From: Janthinobacterium sp. GW456P
Lineage (GTDB): Bacteria > Pseudomonadota > Gammaproteobacteria > Burkholderiales > Burkholderiaceae_D
Length of the DNA stretch: 64,000 bases
Assembly (NCBI RefSeq): GCF_002127655.1
Contig: NZ_NEHB01000007.1
Span: 1,931-65,930 of the forward strand
Reading direction: 5' to 3'
The notes under the pieces were generated by a model. It saw only the letters and a list, made by a program, of their open reading frames with translations, had not been told where the DNA came from and did no database searches. Numbering within the stretch: position 1 is the stretch's first letter; each line of letters begins with the position of its first letter. Positions 17,338 through 27,054 of the stretch are shown piece by piece. The position numbers and the translations under genes are program-made.

Positions 17338-18479
17338 TTCGATACCGCTTTACTTGTATTGCCGGCGCGGCGCGCGCGCTTGAAAGCCGCCAGCAGGACC
17401 AGCGGGTGATAGCGGTGATTCACGTTCAGGCGCCACGCAAACAGCGCCACCACGGCCAGCGCCGCCAGCAGGTGCAGCGGCCACCAGGCCAGACCGAAGG
17501 TCAGGCGCCCCTGTTTCACGCTCGCTTCGACGACCTTGATCAGATTGCTGTAGGTGAAGAAAATCAGCAAGGCGATGATCAGGTTGGCCGAACTGCCGGC
17601 ACGCGGATTGACAAAGCCCAGCGGAATGGCCAGCAGGATCAGCATCAGGCCGATCAGCGGCGCGCTAACGCGCCACAGCAATTCGGCCATGGTATAGGGA
17701 TTCGGATCGGCGACCAGGGCCATGGTGCTCATGGCGCGCACGCCCAGTTCCGCGCCCAGTTCCTGCTGCTTGCTCTCGATGCGCATGATGTACTGCTCGA
17801 ATTCCATGGTCTGGAAGTCCGCCTGTGTCGGCACGCCCTGATAGCGGCGGCCGCTCTTGAGCACCAGGAAGCGTTCGCCCTTGGCGTCGGTATTGATCAC
17901 GCCTTCCTTCGCGACGACGACGACGGCGCTGCCTTTTTCATCGACGGTATTGACGAAGACGTTCTGCACCACGTTCTTTTCGCCGCTGGCGCCCTCGACG
18001 AAAAAGATGCGGTTGCTGCCGGCCGATTCGCGGAACTGGCCCGGCGTGACTTTCTGCAGGTCTTCGCGCTTTTCAAAGCGCGCCACATATTCATCGCTTT
18101 TCTTTTGCGCCCACGGCGTGGCGTACAAACTCAGGACGCCGGTGGCCAGCACCAGCGGCAGACCGAAGCTGAGCACGGGCCAGATCCAGCGCGACAGGCT
18201 CAGGCCCGAGGCGAACCACACCACCATCTCCGACTCCTTGTAGCTGCGCGTGACGACCATCAGCACCGAAATGAATCCGGTGAGGATGATGATGGTGGGC
18301 AGCTGCATCAGGGCGGAAAAGACCATCAGGGACATGACGTCGGCCGATGCGATCTTGCCGCCCGCCGCCTTGCCGAGAATACCGATCAGCATCCAGGTGA
18401 GCAGGATGCTGAACAAAACAGTGAAGGTGGCCCCGGCGGCACTAGCCAATTCACGTCGAAGGGCGCGTTGAAAGATCAT
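17334..18479 (-). CDS. lptF: LPS export ABC transporter permease LptF
   Basis: A 381-residue partner of LptG with the same six-helix plus periplasmic jellyroll architecture; MIFQRALRRELASAAGATFTVLF at the N-terminus is typical of LptF. It is the first gene of a four-gene minus-strand operon with lptG, cbiX-like and Stealth genes, all overlapping by one to four bases. It is divergent from pepA across a 67-base region, an arrangement common in proteobacteria. Confidence 0.93.
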   Translation of the reverse strand: MIFQRALRRELASAAGATFTVLFSILLTWMLIGILGKAAGGKIASADVMSLMVFSALMQLPTIIILTGFISVLMVVTRSYKESEMVVWFASGLSLSRWIWPVLSFGLPLVLATGVLSLYATPWAQKKSDEYVARFEKREDLQKVTPGQFRESAGSNRIFFVEGASGEKNVVQNVFVNTVDEKGSAVVVVAKEGVINTDAKGERFLVLKSGRRYQGVPTQADFQTMEFEQYIMRIESKQQELGAELGVRAMSTMALVADPNPYTMAELLWRVSAPLIGLMLILLAIPLGFVNPRAGSSANLIIALLIFFTYSNLIKVVEASVKQGRLTFGLAWWPLHLLAALAVVALFAWRLNVNHRYHPLVLLAAFKRARRAGNTSKAVSK

Positions 18480-18546
18480 TCGGAGTTTATAATTCGGGTC
18501 AGTTAGTTGAGTAACACGTTACTAGTAAATGAAAACGGAGAACCAA

Positions 18547-20040
18547 ATGGACTTTAGCATAAAAGCATTCGATACCAAGAGCACCCTCGGCACGGCCAAA
18601 AGCGGATGCATCGCGGTTGCGGTATTCGAAAACAAAAAACTGTCGCCAGCGGCAAAATCGCTGGACAGCAAGGGTGCGATTTCGGCTGCGCTGAAGTCCG
18701 GCGACATCAGCGGCAAGCCTGGCAGCACCTTGCTGCTGCGCGCAGTCGATGGCGTCGCCGCCGAACGTGTTCTGCTGGTAGGCATGGGCAGCGATGACAC
18801 TGTCAGCGAAAAAAGCTTCACGACCGGCGTACAAGCCGCGCTGAAGGCCTTCGGCTCGCTGGGCGCTGCGGACGCCATTATCGCATTACCGCTGGCTGAA
18901 GTGAAAGAGCGCGACGTAAATTGGGCAATCCGTTGCGTGGTGCAAGCAGCACATGACAGCGAATACCGCTGCGACTCGCAAAAAAGCAAAAAAGATCCGG
19001 CGCCGGCAGGCGTGCGCAAGATCGTCCTGGCAGCGCCAGCAACGGCAGCCACGCGCGGCGCGCTGGCGCAAGCCATCGCCATCGCCAACGGTTCCGACCT
19101 GACCCGCAAGCTGGGCGACCTGCCGGCGAACATCGCCAATCCAACCTACCTGGCCAGCACGGCCAAGCAGCTGGCCAAGGATTACAAGTTCGAAGTCGAA
19201 GTGCTGGACCGCAAACAGCTCGAAGCGCTGAAGATGGGCAGCTTCCTGTCCGTCACCAACGGCAGCGAGCAGCCGCCGAAATTCATCGTCCTGAAACACA
19301 TGGGCGGCAAGGCCAAGGATGCGCCGGTGGTCCTGGTCGGCAAGGGCATCACCTTCGACACGGGCGGCATTTCGATCAAGGCCGGTCCTGGCATGGACGA
19401 GATGAAGTACGACATGTGCGGCGCCGCCTCGGTGCTGGGCACCTTCCGCGCCATCGGCGAAATGAACCTGAAGCTGAACGTCATCGGCATTATCGCCGCC
19501 TGCGAAAACATGCCGTCGGGCCGCGCCACCAAGCCGGGCGACATCGTCACCTCCATGAACGGCCTGACCATCGAAGTGCTGAACACGGACGCCGAAGGCC
19601 GTCTGGTGCTGTGCGACGCGCTGACCTACGCCGAACGCTTCAAGCCGGCAGCCGTGGTCGATGTCGCCACCCTGACGGGCGCTTGCGTCGTCGCCCTGGG
19701 CCACCACAACAGCGGCCTGTTTACGCGCAGCGATGCGGCGCATGACCAGCTGGCCAATGAACTGCTGGCAGCGGGCAAGCAATCGAGCGACACGGCATGG
19801 CGCATGCCGATCGAAGAGGCGTACAACGAACAGCTGAAGTCGAACTTCGCCGACCTGGCCAACATCGGCACGCCGGGCGGCGGCTCGGTGACGGCAGCGG
19901 CCTTCCTGGAAAACTTCACCAAGAAGTACACCTGGGCGCACCTGGACATCGCCGGCACGGCATGGAAATCGGGCGGCGCAAAAGGCGCGACCGGCCGTCC
20001 AGTGCCCCTGCTGACGACGTTCCTGATCAACCGCGTGTAA
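18547..20040 (+). CDS. pepA: Leucyl (cytosol) aminopeptidase
   Basis: A 497-residue M17 metallopeptidase that removes N-terminal residues from peptides; in enteric bacteria it is also a DNA-binding protein. The two-metal active site signature [10 protein letters not shown] is present, as are [13 protein letters not shown] and the C-terminal hexamer-forming catalytic domain. I place the start at 18547, where GGAG stands six bases upstream, rather than at an in-frame ATG 18 bases earlier. A strong terminator follows the gene. Confidence 0.95.
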   Translation: MDFSIKAFDTKSTLGTAKSGCIAVAVFENKKLSPAAKSLDSKGAISAALKSGDISGKPGSTLLLRAVDGVAAERVLLVGMGSDDTVSEKSFTTGVQAALKAFGSLGAADAIIALPLAEVKERDVNWAIRCVVQAAHDSEYRCDSQKSKKDPAPAGVRKIVLAAPATAATRGALAQAIAIANGSDLTRKLGDLPANIANPTYLASTAKQLAKDYKFEVEVLDRKQLEALKMGSFLSVTNGSEQPPKFIVLKHMGGKAKDAPVVLVGKGITFDTGGISIKAGPGMDEMKYDMCGAASVLGTFRAIGEMNLKLNVIGIIAACENMPSGRATKPGDIVTSMNGLTIEVLNTDAEGRLVLCDALTYAERFKPAAVVDVATLTGACVVALGHHNSGLFTRSDAAHDQLANELLAAGKQSSDTAWRMPIEEAYNEQLKSNFADLANIGTPGGGSVTAAAFLENFTKKYTWAHLDIAGTAWKSGGAKGATGRPVPLLTTFLINRV

Positions 20041-20080
20041 GAGAACGCCAGACCAAACCTACTGCGCGGGGCTATTGGCG

Positions 20081-20130
20081 GCCGGCGATGCTCGCTGTAC
20101 ATAAAGTACAGCTGCGCTTCTCGGCCACCA
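20081..20130. repeat. Palindromic intergenic element, GTAC-arm type (copy A)
   Basis: GCTGTAC and GTACAGC pair around ATAAA (20094-20112), inside a longer GCCGGCG..TCGGCC frame. A related element with GCCGGCG, GTAC/GTAC arms and GGC.CC at the far side lies after murJ at 41031-41077. Both stand just downstream of a stop codon and before a terminator. Confidence 0.5.
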
Positions 20131-20179
20131 CTAGCTCCCGCTCGCTACGGTTTTGTCAGGCGTCGTTACGCAAGAAGAC

Positions 20180-20213
20180 AGCCGCCATGGTCACTGACCC
20201 TGGCGGCTTTTTT
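20180..20213 (+). terminator. Terminator downstream of pepA
   Basis: AGCCGCCA and TGGCGGCT form the outer stem of a hairpin, with a possible inner GGTCA/TGACC extension, followed by six T. Confidence 0.8.
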
Positions 20214-20226
20214 ATGTGCAGTTGAA

Positions 20227-20754
20227 TCAGTAGACGACGGGATTGGGCAACGGCGATGGCGCCACTTTGGGTTGCACCACCGCTTCCGGCACGGCGGGCG
20301 CGGGCGGCTTCACGGCGACGGGCGCGGGCGGCGGCGCCAAACGCGCGGGGTCCTGCATGACGATGGTCAAAATGGACGGATAGTCGAAGCCGGCGCCCGT
20401 GTTGCGGTCGACGAAATAGCCGACGCCCAGGGTCAGGATGACATTACCCCAGACGCTGCCATTGAGCTTGGGATCGATGTGGTCGTCCGTCGCGATGGCG
20501 GGCGAACCATGCTTGCGGCAATCGACTTTCAACGGTTCCTGGCTCTTGCGGATGGTGATGCGACCGGGCGTGGTGACGAACCACTTGCCCACGTCGTTGC
20601 TGAGGATGCAACCGGCACCCGTCAGCTCGCGGTTGTCCTGGATGGTTTGCACCAGCACCATCTGGTCCGTGTTGCCCGTCAGGGTGGCGCAGCCGCCCAG
20701 ACCAAACAGCAGCAGCGTCCTGGCGGCAAGGACTGCGGACGATGGGACGCGCAT
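20227..20754 (-). CDS. Putative lipoprotein of unknown function
   Basis: A 175-residue exported lipoprotein. The N-terminus (MRVPSS..LLLFGLGGC) is a type II signal peptide with lipobox LGGC. The mature part is about 120 ordered residues with two further cysteines (GAGCIL and DCRKHG, possibly a disulfide), then a Pro/Ala/Val-rich tail. The start is set by the signal peptide; the frame is open much further upstream but not protein-like there. It is followed upstream on the same strand by the CreA gene, 11 bases away, so the two are probably one operon. I do not recognise the family. Confidence 0.7.
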   Translation of the reverse strand: MRVPSSAVLAARTLLLFGLGGCATLTGNTDQMVLVQTIQDNRELTGAGCILSNDVGKWFVTTPGRITIRKSQEPLKVDCRKHGSPAIATDDHIDPKLNGSVWGNVILTLGVGYFVDRNTGAGFDYPSILTIVMQDPARLAPPPAPVAVKPPAPAVPEAVVQPKVAPSPLPNPVVY

Positions 20755-20765
20755 GGGAAGCTCGC

Positions 20766-21236
20766 TTAACGGACGGGAATCGGCTGGTCGCCAGGCACGG
20801 CGACGGCGGTGACGCTGTTTTTCGGGCTGCCCTCGATCAGGCGGTCGGAATACACGAGGTAGACGAGCGCGTTGCGCTTGCTGTCGACCATGCGCACGAC
20901 GCGCACGTGCTTGAAGAAGATCGAGGCACGCTCGGTAAACACTTCTTCCTGGCGCGGCAGCTTGCCCTTGAATTGCAGCGGCCCCACCTGGCGGCACGCC
21001 ACGGCCGCATCGGCTTTGTCTTCGGCCAGGCCGACGGCGCCCTTGATGCCGCCCGTCTTGGCGCGCGACAGATAGCAGCTGACGCCGGCGACGCGCGGGT
21101 CGTCATACGCTTCAACGACGATCTTGTGGTCAGGGCCGATCAGCTTGAACACCGTATCGACCGAACCGATGGTTTCGGCATGCGCCGCGGCGCAGGCAAA
21201 GCCCAGCACCAAAGCGGCAGGCAGCAATTTACGCAT
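20766..21236 (-). CDS. creA: CreA family periplasmic protein
   Basis: A 156-residue exported protein with signal peptide [20 protein letters not shown]. The mature N-terminus [19 protein letters not shown] and the [13 protein letters not shown] and [14 protein letters not shown] segments match CreA, a conserved periplasmic protein of unknown biochemical role, first named from the creABCD locus of Escherichia coli. The creBCD genes are not present here. The start is the ATG that begins the signal peptide. Confidence 0.88.
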   Translation of the reverse strand: MRKLLPAALVLGFACAAAHAETIGSVDTVFKLIGPDHKIVVEAYDDPRVAGVSCYLSRAKTGGIKGAVGLAEDKADAAVACRQVGPLQFKGKLPRQEEVFTERASIFFKHVRVVRMVDSKRNALVYLVYSDRLIEGSPKNSVTAVAVPGDQPIPVR

Positions 21237-21269
21237 GAAGATAATCCCGGGCACGCACGCAGGCGGCCA

Positions 21270-21458
21270 TCAGTTGATGGGAGCGAAACGCTGGACCATG
21301 ACGCCTTCGACTTCGATCAGTTGAAAAAACACGTCTTTCGGACGGGTCCAGATGGAGCCGTCGGCGGCGCGATAGACGATCATGGGCGTCAGATCCGCTT
21401 CCAGCGTGGCTTCGCACACGAGTTCGTAAATGCCGCCCTTATAGTGCCGATAACGCAT
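21270..21458 (-). CDS. DUF1653 family small protein
   Basis: A 62-residue protein that begins MRYRHYKGGIYELVCEA and contains RAADGSIWTRPKDVFFQLIE, matching the DUF1653 family of small proteins of unknown function. GAGGGG lies at ribosome-binding distance from the ATG. It is spaced ten bases from the upstream gene on the same strand and is probably cotranscribed with it. Confidence 0.82.
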   Translation of the reverse strand: MRYRHYKGGIYELVCEATLEADLTPMIVYRAADGSIWTRPKDVFFQLIEVEGVMVQRFAPIN

Positions 21459-21468
21459 CGCCGTCCCC

Positions 21469-21840
21469 TCAAGCCGTTGAATCTTCGCTCTTGTCGTCGG
21501 CCAGCGCCTTCTGCTTCTGCTTCAGGCCCTGGATCACTTTCAGTATGCCTTCCATGCCGGCCGCGCCATCGGCGCCGCTGAAGGCGTCGAGCACCTCATT
21601 GAGCACCTTGTTGCGTACAGTCGCTTCATCGGAGGACATTTCCAGCGCGCGCTGGGCTTTTGCCGCCTTTTCGGCCGCGCTCACGCGCGGCTTGGCAGCC
21701 GTCTTGCCATGCGTCAGAGCTGCCTGCCAGATAACCCAGCGGCGCTGGGTCTCGAAAATCAGGTACTCATCCGGTTTGTCTTCTCTTCGCCGCACAATGT
21801 GGCCGTCACGCTGCGCCCACGCTTCAAATGCAGTTCGCAT
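21469..21840 (-). CDS. Hypothetical soluble protein
   Basis: A 123-residue, Lys/Ala-rich, highly charged protein without signal peptide. The first half (RTAFEAWAQRDGHIVRRR..WVIWQAAL) resembles the short phage- or plasmid-like small proteins that carry an EAW-type motif, but I cannot assign a function. The second half is predicted helical, with KAAKAQRALE and KVIQGLKQKQKALAD. I start it at 21840, where AAGGAAG stands directly upstream; an ATG five codons earlier is possible. Confidence 0.6.
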   Translation of the reverse strand: MRTAFEAWAQRDGHIVRRREDKPDEYLIFETQRRWVIWQAALTHGKTAAKPRVSAAEKAAKAQRALEMSSDEATVRNKVLNEVLDAFSGADGAAGMEGILKVIQGLKQKQKALADDKSEDSTA

Positions 21841-22421
21841 TTTCTTCCTTTGCAAATGCTACGCGCAAGTCTCACTATTAAAACTGCAACATTTCAAAAT
21901 AGTACCATCTATTGATGTCGCAAAACAGTCTCATAGATATAGTACTGCAATTTATATAACAAGTCTGGCGGCGCCAGGGACGGAATTGATGCTCAGTCCC
22001 CGGCACAGTGGTCATGTAATCGGAATAGCAATTACAACTAATTACAACTGCTTCCTGTTCGGTTCTTAACTTGGCTGTAACAAAGCCGTGTGACACAGTT
22101 GTTACATTGTGCCATTTTAGTAGTTTTTATCGCGTTTTAGCGAGAAACTTTACACCTTTGTCGCGCCAAACGGCAAGACGCAGCCTGCCATGCCAGCCAC
22201 TTATGCCAAATCAAACATAGGGGTTGATCAATGATACACAAAAACATAATATTCATGCGCCACGATTGGTTAAATGCAAATACTTTGTTAGCACCGCTTT
22301 TTCCCCGCCCATCAATCAAGCCCATGCCCGACAAGCGGGGCACGACGCCATCGACACGCATGCGGTAAGATTCGCGCCTATCGACACCCAATCGTCACCT
22401 ACTCAAGCAAGGATTTTTCCC
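21841..22421. other. 581-base intergenic region before xthA
   Basis: This stretch is markedly more AT-rich than its surroundings. It contains no open frame with protein character, no tRNA-like fold and no clear long repeat that I can see. Promoters for the two divergent genes presumably lie here, but no strong -35/-10 pair could be assigned. Confidence 0.5.
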
Positions 22422-23186
22422 ATGAAACTCGCCACCTGGAACGTCAACTCGCTCAAAGTGCGCCTGCCGCAAGTGCTGCAGTGGCTGACCGACAACCCGG
22501 TCGACATACTGTGCCTGCAAGAAACCAAGCTCACGGATGACAAATTCCCCGTCGCCGAGATCGAGGCGGCCGGCTACCAGGTGGTCTTCAGCGGCCAGAA
22601 GACCTACAACGGCGTGGCCATCCTGTCGAAGCTGCCGATCACCGACGTGGTCAAGAACAACCCGCGCTATGACGATGCGCAGCAGCGCATCCTGGCCGCC
22701 ACCATCGCCGGCGTGCGCGTCGTCTGCGCCTACGTGCCGAACGGCCAGAGCGTCGACTCGGACAAATACGAATACAAACTGGGCTGGCTGTCCGCCCTGC
22801 ACGACTGGCTGGCCGACGAAGCGCGGCAGCATCCGCAGCTGGCCGTCGTGGGCGACTACAATATCGCGCCCGACGACCGCGACGTGCACGACCCTGTCGC
22901 CTGGGCCGGCCAGGTGCTGGTATCGGACAAGGAACGCGCCGCCCTGCAGCGCCTGTTCGACATCGGCCTGGCGGATGCTTTCCGCCTGTTCGAGCAGGCC
23001 GACAAATCGTTCAGCTGGTGGGATTACCGCCAGCTGGGCTTCCGCCTGAACAAGGGCCTGCGCATCGACCATATCCTGCTCTCGCCCGCTCTCGCTGGCC
23101 GCTGCACGGCTTGCGTGATCGACCGCGTGCCGCGCAAGTGGGAACAGCCTTCCGACCATGCGCCGGTGGTGGCGACGATTGACTAA
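22422..23186 (+). CDS. xthA: Exodeoxyribonuclease III
   Basis: A 254-residue AP endonuclease / 3'-5' exonuclease for base excision repair. Typical motifs of the EEP fold are visible: [22 protein letters not shown] (metal ligand Glu), [15 protein letters not shown], and the catalytic SDHAPVV near the C-terminus. The ATG at 22422 has an AAGGA ribosome binding site; the frame upstream is open but not part of the protein. Its stop codon overlaps the stop of the convergent GGDEF/EAL gene by four bases (CTAA). Confidence 0.94.
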   Translation: MKLATWNVNSLKVRLPQVLQWLTDNPVDILCLQETKLTDDKFPVAEIEAAGYQVVFSGQKTYNGVAILSKLPITDVVKNNPRYDDAQQRILAATIAGVRVVCAYVPNGQSVDSDKYEYKLGWLSALHDWLADEARQHPQLAVVGDYNIAPDDRDVHDPVAWAGQVLVSDKERAALQRLFDIGLADAFRLFEQADKSFSWWDYRQLGFRLNKGLRIDHILLSPALAGRCTACVIDRVPRKWEQPSDHAPVVATID

Positions 23187-26100
23187 CTGACGGCGATCCG
23201 CGCCAGCAAGGCCTGCGCGTTCACGGCCGGCACGGGCGCGGAAAACAGATAGCCTTGCGCATAGCGGCAGCCATGCGCCTGCAGCAGGGCGAACTGCTCT
23301 TCCGTTTCCACGCCCTCGGCCACGGCCGACAATTGCAGGCTGTCGGCCAGCGCGATGATGGCCGAGACGATGGCGCGGTCTTCCGCGCTGTGCTCGAGGT
23401 CCTTGATGAAGGCGCGGTCGATCTTGACCTTCTTCACGGGAAAGCGCTTCAGGTAGGCCAGGCTGGAATAGCCGGTGCCGAAATCATCGATCGACAGGCG
23501 CAGGCCCATGCCGTTGATCTGCCGCAGAATCTCCAGCGTATGCTCGCCGTGCTGCATCAGCGCCGTCTCGGTGATCTCGAATTCCAGCAGCGCCGGATCG
23601 ATCCCCGTTTCCCGCACCGCGGCGCCGATGGCCGCCACCAGGCCCTTGTGCATGAACTGGCGTGGCGACAGATTCACCGCCAGAGGCACCGGCTGCAAGC
23701 CCTGGCGCTGCCATGCCATGCTTTGCTCGCACGCCTGGCGCATCACCCATTCGCCCACCGGTACGATCAAGCCGTTTTCTTCCATGATGGGGATGAAGCG
23801 GTCCGGCAGCACCAGACCGTGGCCGGGGCGGCGCCAGCGCAGCAGCACTTCCATGCCGTGCAGGCGGCGCGTGGCGATATCGATGACGGGCTGGTAAAAC
23901 AGTTCGAACTGCTGCAGCGCCAGCGCCGTGCGCAAGCTGCTTTCCAAATCAAAATGCAGGGCCGCCGCCTGGTTCATCGTCTGCGTAAAGAACTGGTAGT
24001 TGTTGCGGCCATTGCCCTTGGCGTGATACATGGCCGCATCCGCATGGCGCATCAGGGCATCGACATCGCCGCCGTCGTCCGGATACACGCAGATGCCGAT
24101 CGATGGCGTCACGTGCAGCACATGGCCGTCGAGCGGAAAGGCGGGCGTGAGCGACTCGATGATCTTCTCGGCCACGCGCGCCGCTTCCTCGCCGCCGCGG
24201 ATGCCCGGCACCAGCACGACGAATTCATCGCCGCCCAGGCGTGCCACCGTGTCGCTGGCGCGCACGGCGCCGCACAGCCGCGCGGCCACTTCCTTGAGCA
24301 GCAGGTCGCCCGTCATGTGGCCCAGCGAATCGTTGATCGTTTTGAAACGATCAAGGTCGATGAACATCACGGCCAGCTTGCGCCCGGAGCGCTGCGAGGC
24401 CAGCATGGCCCGTTCCAGCCGGTCCGACAGCAGCGCGCGGTTCGGCAAGCCCGTCAGGTTGTCGTGGTAAGCCATGTGGTGCACCCGCGCCTCGGCCTGG
24501 CGCCGCTCGACGATTTCGCCCTGCAGCAGCAGGTTGGCGCCGGCCAGTTCGGCCGTGCGTTCCTGCACGCGCAGTTCCAGTTCATCGCGCGCGCGGCGCA
24601 CCGCCTCGGCCGCCTCGCGGCGCGCCGTCACGTCGTCGACCAGCCACACGGAACGGCCATGCGCATGCGCCAGGTCGAACGGCCGGCCGGACAGGCGCGC
24701 CCAGAAGCGGCTGCCATCCTTGCGCACCAGCTGGTATTCCGACATGTGCACCCTGCCTGCATCGAAATCGCGCGCCGTCTCGCCGCGCGCCACCTTCCAC
24801 GCGGCCACGTCCGGATACAGGGCCCGCACCGACAGGCCGTTGATCTCGCCCGGTCCATAGCCGAACAGCTCTTCCATCTTGCTGTTGGCACGCAAATTGT
24901 AGCCGCCCTCGATCACCGAGATGCCCAGCACGGCGCTGTCGAGGATGGCCTGGTTTTCCAGCAGCGCGTTGCGCAGCGATTCTTCGGCGCGCTTGGCTTC
25001 GGTGCGGTCCTCGATGATCCAGATGGTGCCGGCGGCGGGATCGTCGGGATTGACAACATAGGCGATCAGCTGCGCCCACAAGGTCGTGCCGTCGCGGCGC
25101 ATCATTTCCACTTCCGTCTGGAAGGGCTTGCCCACCGACAGAAAGGGAAAGGCCGCCGCGCCCAGCAGGTCGTAGGACTGCTGCGACACGTACAGGGCGC
25201 GCCCGGGCAAGCCCAGCGCCTCGTCGCCGCTGTAGCCGAACATCGCGGCAAAGCCCAGGTTGTAGCGCGTGATCTGGCGGTTCTTGGTGTACAGGATGCT
25301 GACCGAGGCATTCGTCATGATGGCCGCCACCTCCATCTGCGCCTGGCGGCTGGCCGTGATGTCTTCGAGGATCCAGATGGCGCCCTGCTCGCTGTGCGCC
25401 TGGTCGACGGCCTTGGCGCGGATGCGGCACCAGAACAGGCTGCCGTCGCGGCGGCGGAACAGCGATTCATCCTGCTCGTACGGCAAGCCCTGTCCCAGCA
25501 GCGGCGTCGCTTGCACGCCGAATTGCTCGTAGGCGGCCGGCGAGGGAAACAGCTCGGCGGCGGGCATGCCCGTCATCTCTTCCTGCGCATAACCGAACAT
25601 TTCGGCGAAGCGGGGATTGCAGCGCAGGATCAGGCGCGAACGCGAAAACAGGATGCCGACGGAGGCATTATCGAGGATGGCCTGCTGCTCGAGCATCAGC
25701 TGGCGCGTCGCCTCCTCGGCCGCCTTCTGCGCGCTGCGGTCGTCGAACAGCCAGATCGTGTCGCGCAGCGCGCGGTCGGACTGGCTTTCGGGGTTCAGCA
25801 CATAGCCATACGCCAGCGCCCAGAACGTGGAGCCGTCGCGGCGGCGCATCTCCATCTCGCCCTGGAACGGCAAGCCGCGCCGCAACAGGGGCGCGGCCTG
25901 CCGCACGACGTTCTCGTAGGCCGCGCGCGACGGATACAGGTCGGCGACGGCCAGGCCCACGCCGCTGTCGCCGTCAAAGCCGAAGCACTCGGCAAAGCGC
26001 CGGTTGTAGCGCAGCACGCTCTTGTCGCGCTGAAAACCGATGGCCAGCGGCGCGTTATCCATCACGGCCTGCATTTCCAGCATGGCGCGGCGCAGCTGGT

Positions 26101-26899
26101 CTTCATCGCGCCGGTGGTCGCTGATATCCTCGATGATCCACACCGTGCCGTCATGCGTATTCAAGGGATCGACGGCGCGCCCGTGCAGGCGGCTCCAGAA
26201 CAAGGTGCCATCCTGGCGCCGCAATTCCAGCTCCGTGCGGTATGGCTTGCCCTTCGACAGCAGCGGCGCCGCTTCCAATCCCAGCGCGCGGCAATGCTCG
26301 GCGGAGCGGTACAGCACCGCGCCCGGCATGCCCGTCAGCTGGTGGCGCGCATAGCCGAGCATTTCGGCGGCGCGGATATTGCATTCCTCAATGAAGCCGC
26401 CCTTGGAAAACACGATGCCGACGGCCGCGCTTTCCAGGATGGCCTGCTGTTCCAGCAAGGTCTTGCGCAAGGCTTGCTGGTCGCGCTGCTGCACGCGGAT
26501 GTCGGCAAACACGAGGGTCGCGCCCGGCAAGCCATCGTCCACCAGCAGCGGCCTGGACCAGACCTGCACGGCGATGGCGCCCGCCTCCCCTTGCAGGCTG
26601 CTGTCCCAGTGCCGCTCGCGCCCGGCCGCACCGAGCGCGCCGCGCAGCATGCTGGTGCTCGACGCGCGGTAGGCGTCCGTAAAACAGTCGGCCAGCAGCC
26701 GGCCCGCTATATCCCTGCCCAGCAAGGACTGCAAGGCGCCATTCGCGGCCACCACCATGCCGCAGGCATCGCAGGCGCAAGCAGGCAAAGCGATCAGCTG
26801 CAAGGCATCGGCGATGAAATCGGGACTGGTCGGTACGCGGTTCATGGACACCATGGCTCGGTTGTTGGCGTTCGAAATGCACCTGGGCAATATATTCAT
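23183..26899 (-). CDS. Six-PAS GGDEF/EAL cyclic-di-GMP signalling protein
   Basis: A 1238-residue protein with no obvious membrane segment. Six consecutive PAS-type modules occupy about residues 28-760, each beginning with an [11 protein letters not shown]-like helix and carrying a FGY or LGY segment. They are followed by a coiled linker, a GGDEF domain with intact GGDEF at 889-893, and an EAL domain starting EVL at 1017-1019 with [14 protein letters not shown] intact. Both synthesis and hydrolysis of cyclic-di-GMP are therefore possible. The likely role is to switch between motile and sessile states. The start is uncertain; ATG codons 16 and 19 are alternatives. Confidence 0.9.
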   Translation of the reverse strand: MNILPRCISNANNRAMVSMNRVPTSPDFIADALQLIALPACACDACGMVVAANGALQSLLGRDIAGRLLADCFTDAYRASSTSMLRGALGAAGRERHWDSSLQGEAGAIAVQVWSRPLLVDDGLPGATLVFADIRVQQRDQQALRKTLLEQQAILESAAVGIVFSKGGFIEECNIRAAEMLGYARHQLTGMPGAVLYRSAEHCRALGLEAAPLLSKGKPYRTELELRRQDGTLFWSRLHGRAVDPLNTHDGTVWIIEDISDHRRDEDQLRRAMLEMQAVMDNAPLAIGFQRDKSVLRYNRRFAECFGFDGDSGVGLAVADLYPSRAAYENVVRQAAPLLRRGLPFQGEMEMRRRDGSTFWALAYGYVLNPESQSDRALRDTIWLFDDRSAQKAAEEATRQLMLEQQAILDNASVGILFSRSRLILRCNPRFAEMFGYAQEEMTGMPAAELFPSPAAYEQFGVQATPLLGQGLPYEQDESLFRRRDGSLFWCRIRAKAVDQAHSEQGAIWILEDITASRQAQMEVAAIMTNASVSILYTKNRQITRYNLGFAAMFGYSGDEALGLPGRALYVSQQSYDLLGAAAFPFLSVGKPFQTEVEMMRRDGTTLWAQLIAYVVNPDDPAAGTIWIIEDRTEAKRAEESLRNALLENQAILDSAVLGISVIEGGYNLRANSKMEELFGYGPGEINGLSVRALYPDVAAWKVARGETARDFDAGRVHMSEYQLVRKDGSRFWARLSGRPFDLAHAHGRSVWLVDDVTARREAAEAVRRARDELELRVQERTAELAGANLLLQGEIVERRQAEARVHHMAYHDNLTGLPNRALLSDRLERAMLASQRSGRKLAVMFIDLDRFKTINDSLGHMTGDLLLKEVAARLCGAVRASDTVARLGGDEFVVLVPGIRGGEEAARVAEKIIESLTPAFPLDGHVLHVTPSIGICVYPDDGGDVDALMRHADAAMYHAKGNGRNNYQFFTQTMNQAAALHFDLESSLRTALALQQFELFYQPVIDIATRRLHGMEVLLRWRRPGHGLVLPDRFIPIMEENGLIVPVGEWVMRQACEQSMAWQRQGLQPVPLAVNLSPRQFMHKGLVAAIGAAVRETGIDPALLEFEITETALMQHGEHTLEILRQINGMGLRLSIDDFGTGYSSLAYLKRFPVKKVKIDRAFIKDLEHSAEDRAIVSAIIALADSLQLSAVAEGVETEEQFALLQAHGCRYAQGYLFSAPVPAVNAQALLARIAVS

Positions 26900-26988
26900 C
26901 AGGCATCATAGTGCTGTTAGATCATAAACCAGTTTCCCGGGGTTTTTTCATATTCCTTACTGGCAATATCTGAAACGCCACAGACCAC

Positions 26989-27018
26989 TTGCAACACGCC
27001 TGTTGCAACGCCGTTGCA
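26989..27018. promoter_or_regulatory. Perfect TTGCAACA palindrome upstream of prpR, probable operator
   Basis: TTGCAACA (26989-26996) and TGTTGCAA (27001-27008) are exact inverted repeats around CGCC, and a third half-site GTTGCA follows at 27013. Two TGAAAC motifs flank the block (26971 and 27030). It lies 47 bases upstream of the prpR start, between divergent genes. Binding by PrpR is inference from position. Confidence 0.5.
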
Positions 27019-27054
27019 CAGCAAAAATATGAAACAAATCGTTTAGAATAAAGC

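Noticed and set aside
20081-20130. Possible insertion sequence end
   Set aside because: No transposase gene and no target duplication are visible; treated as a palindromic intergenic element.
23255-26911. 1218-codon plus-strand open frame opposite the GGDEF/EAL gene
   Set aside because: His/Gln/Arg-rich translation without motifs, an antisense shadow of a real gene.
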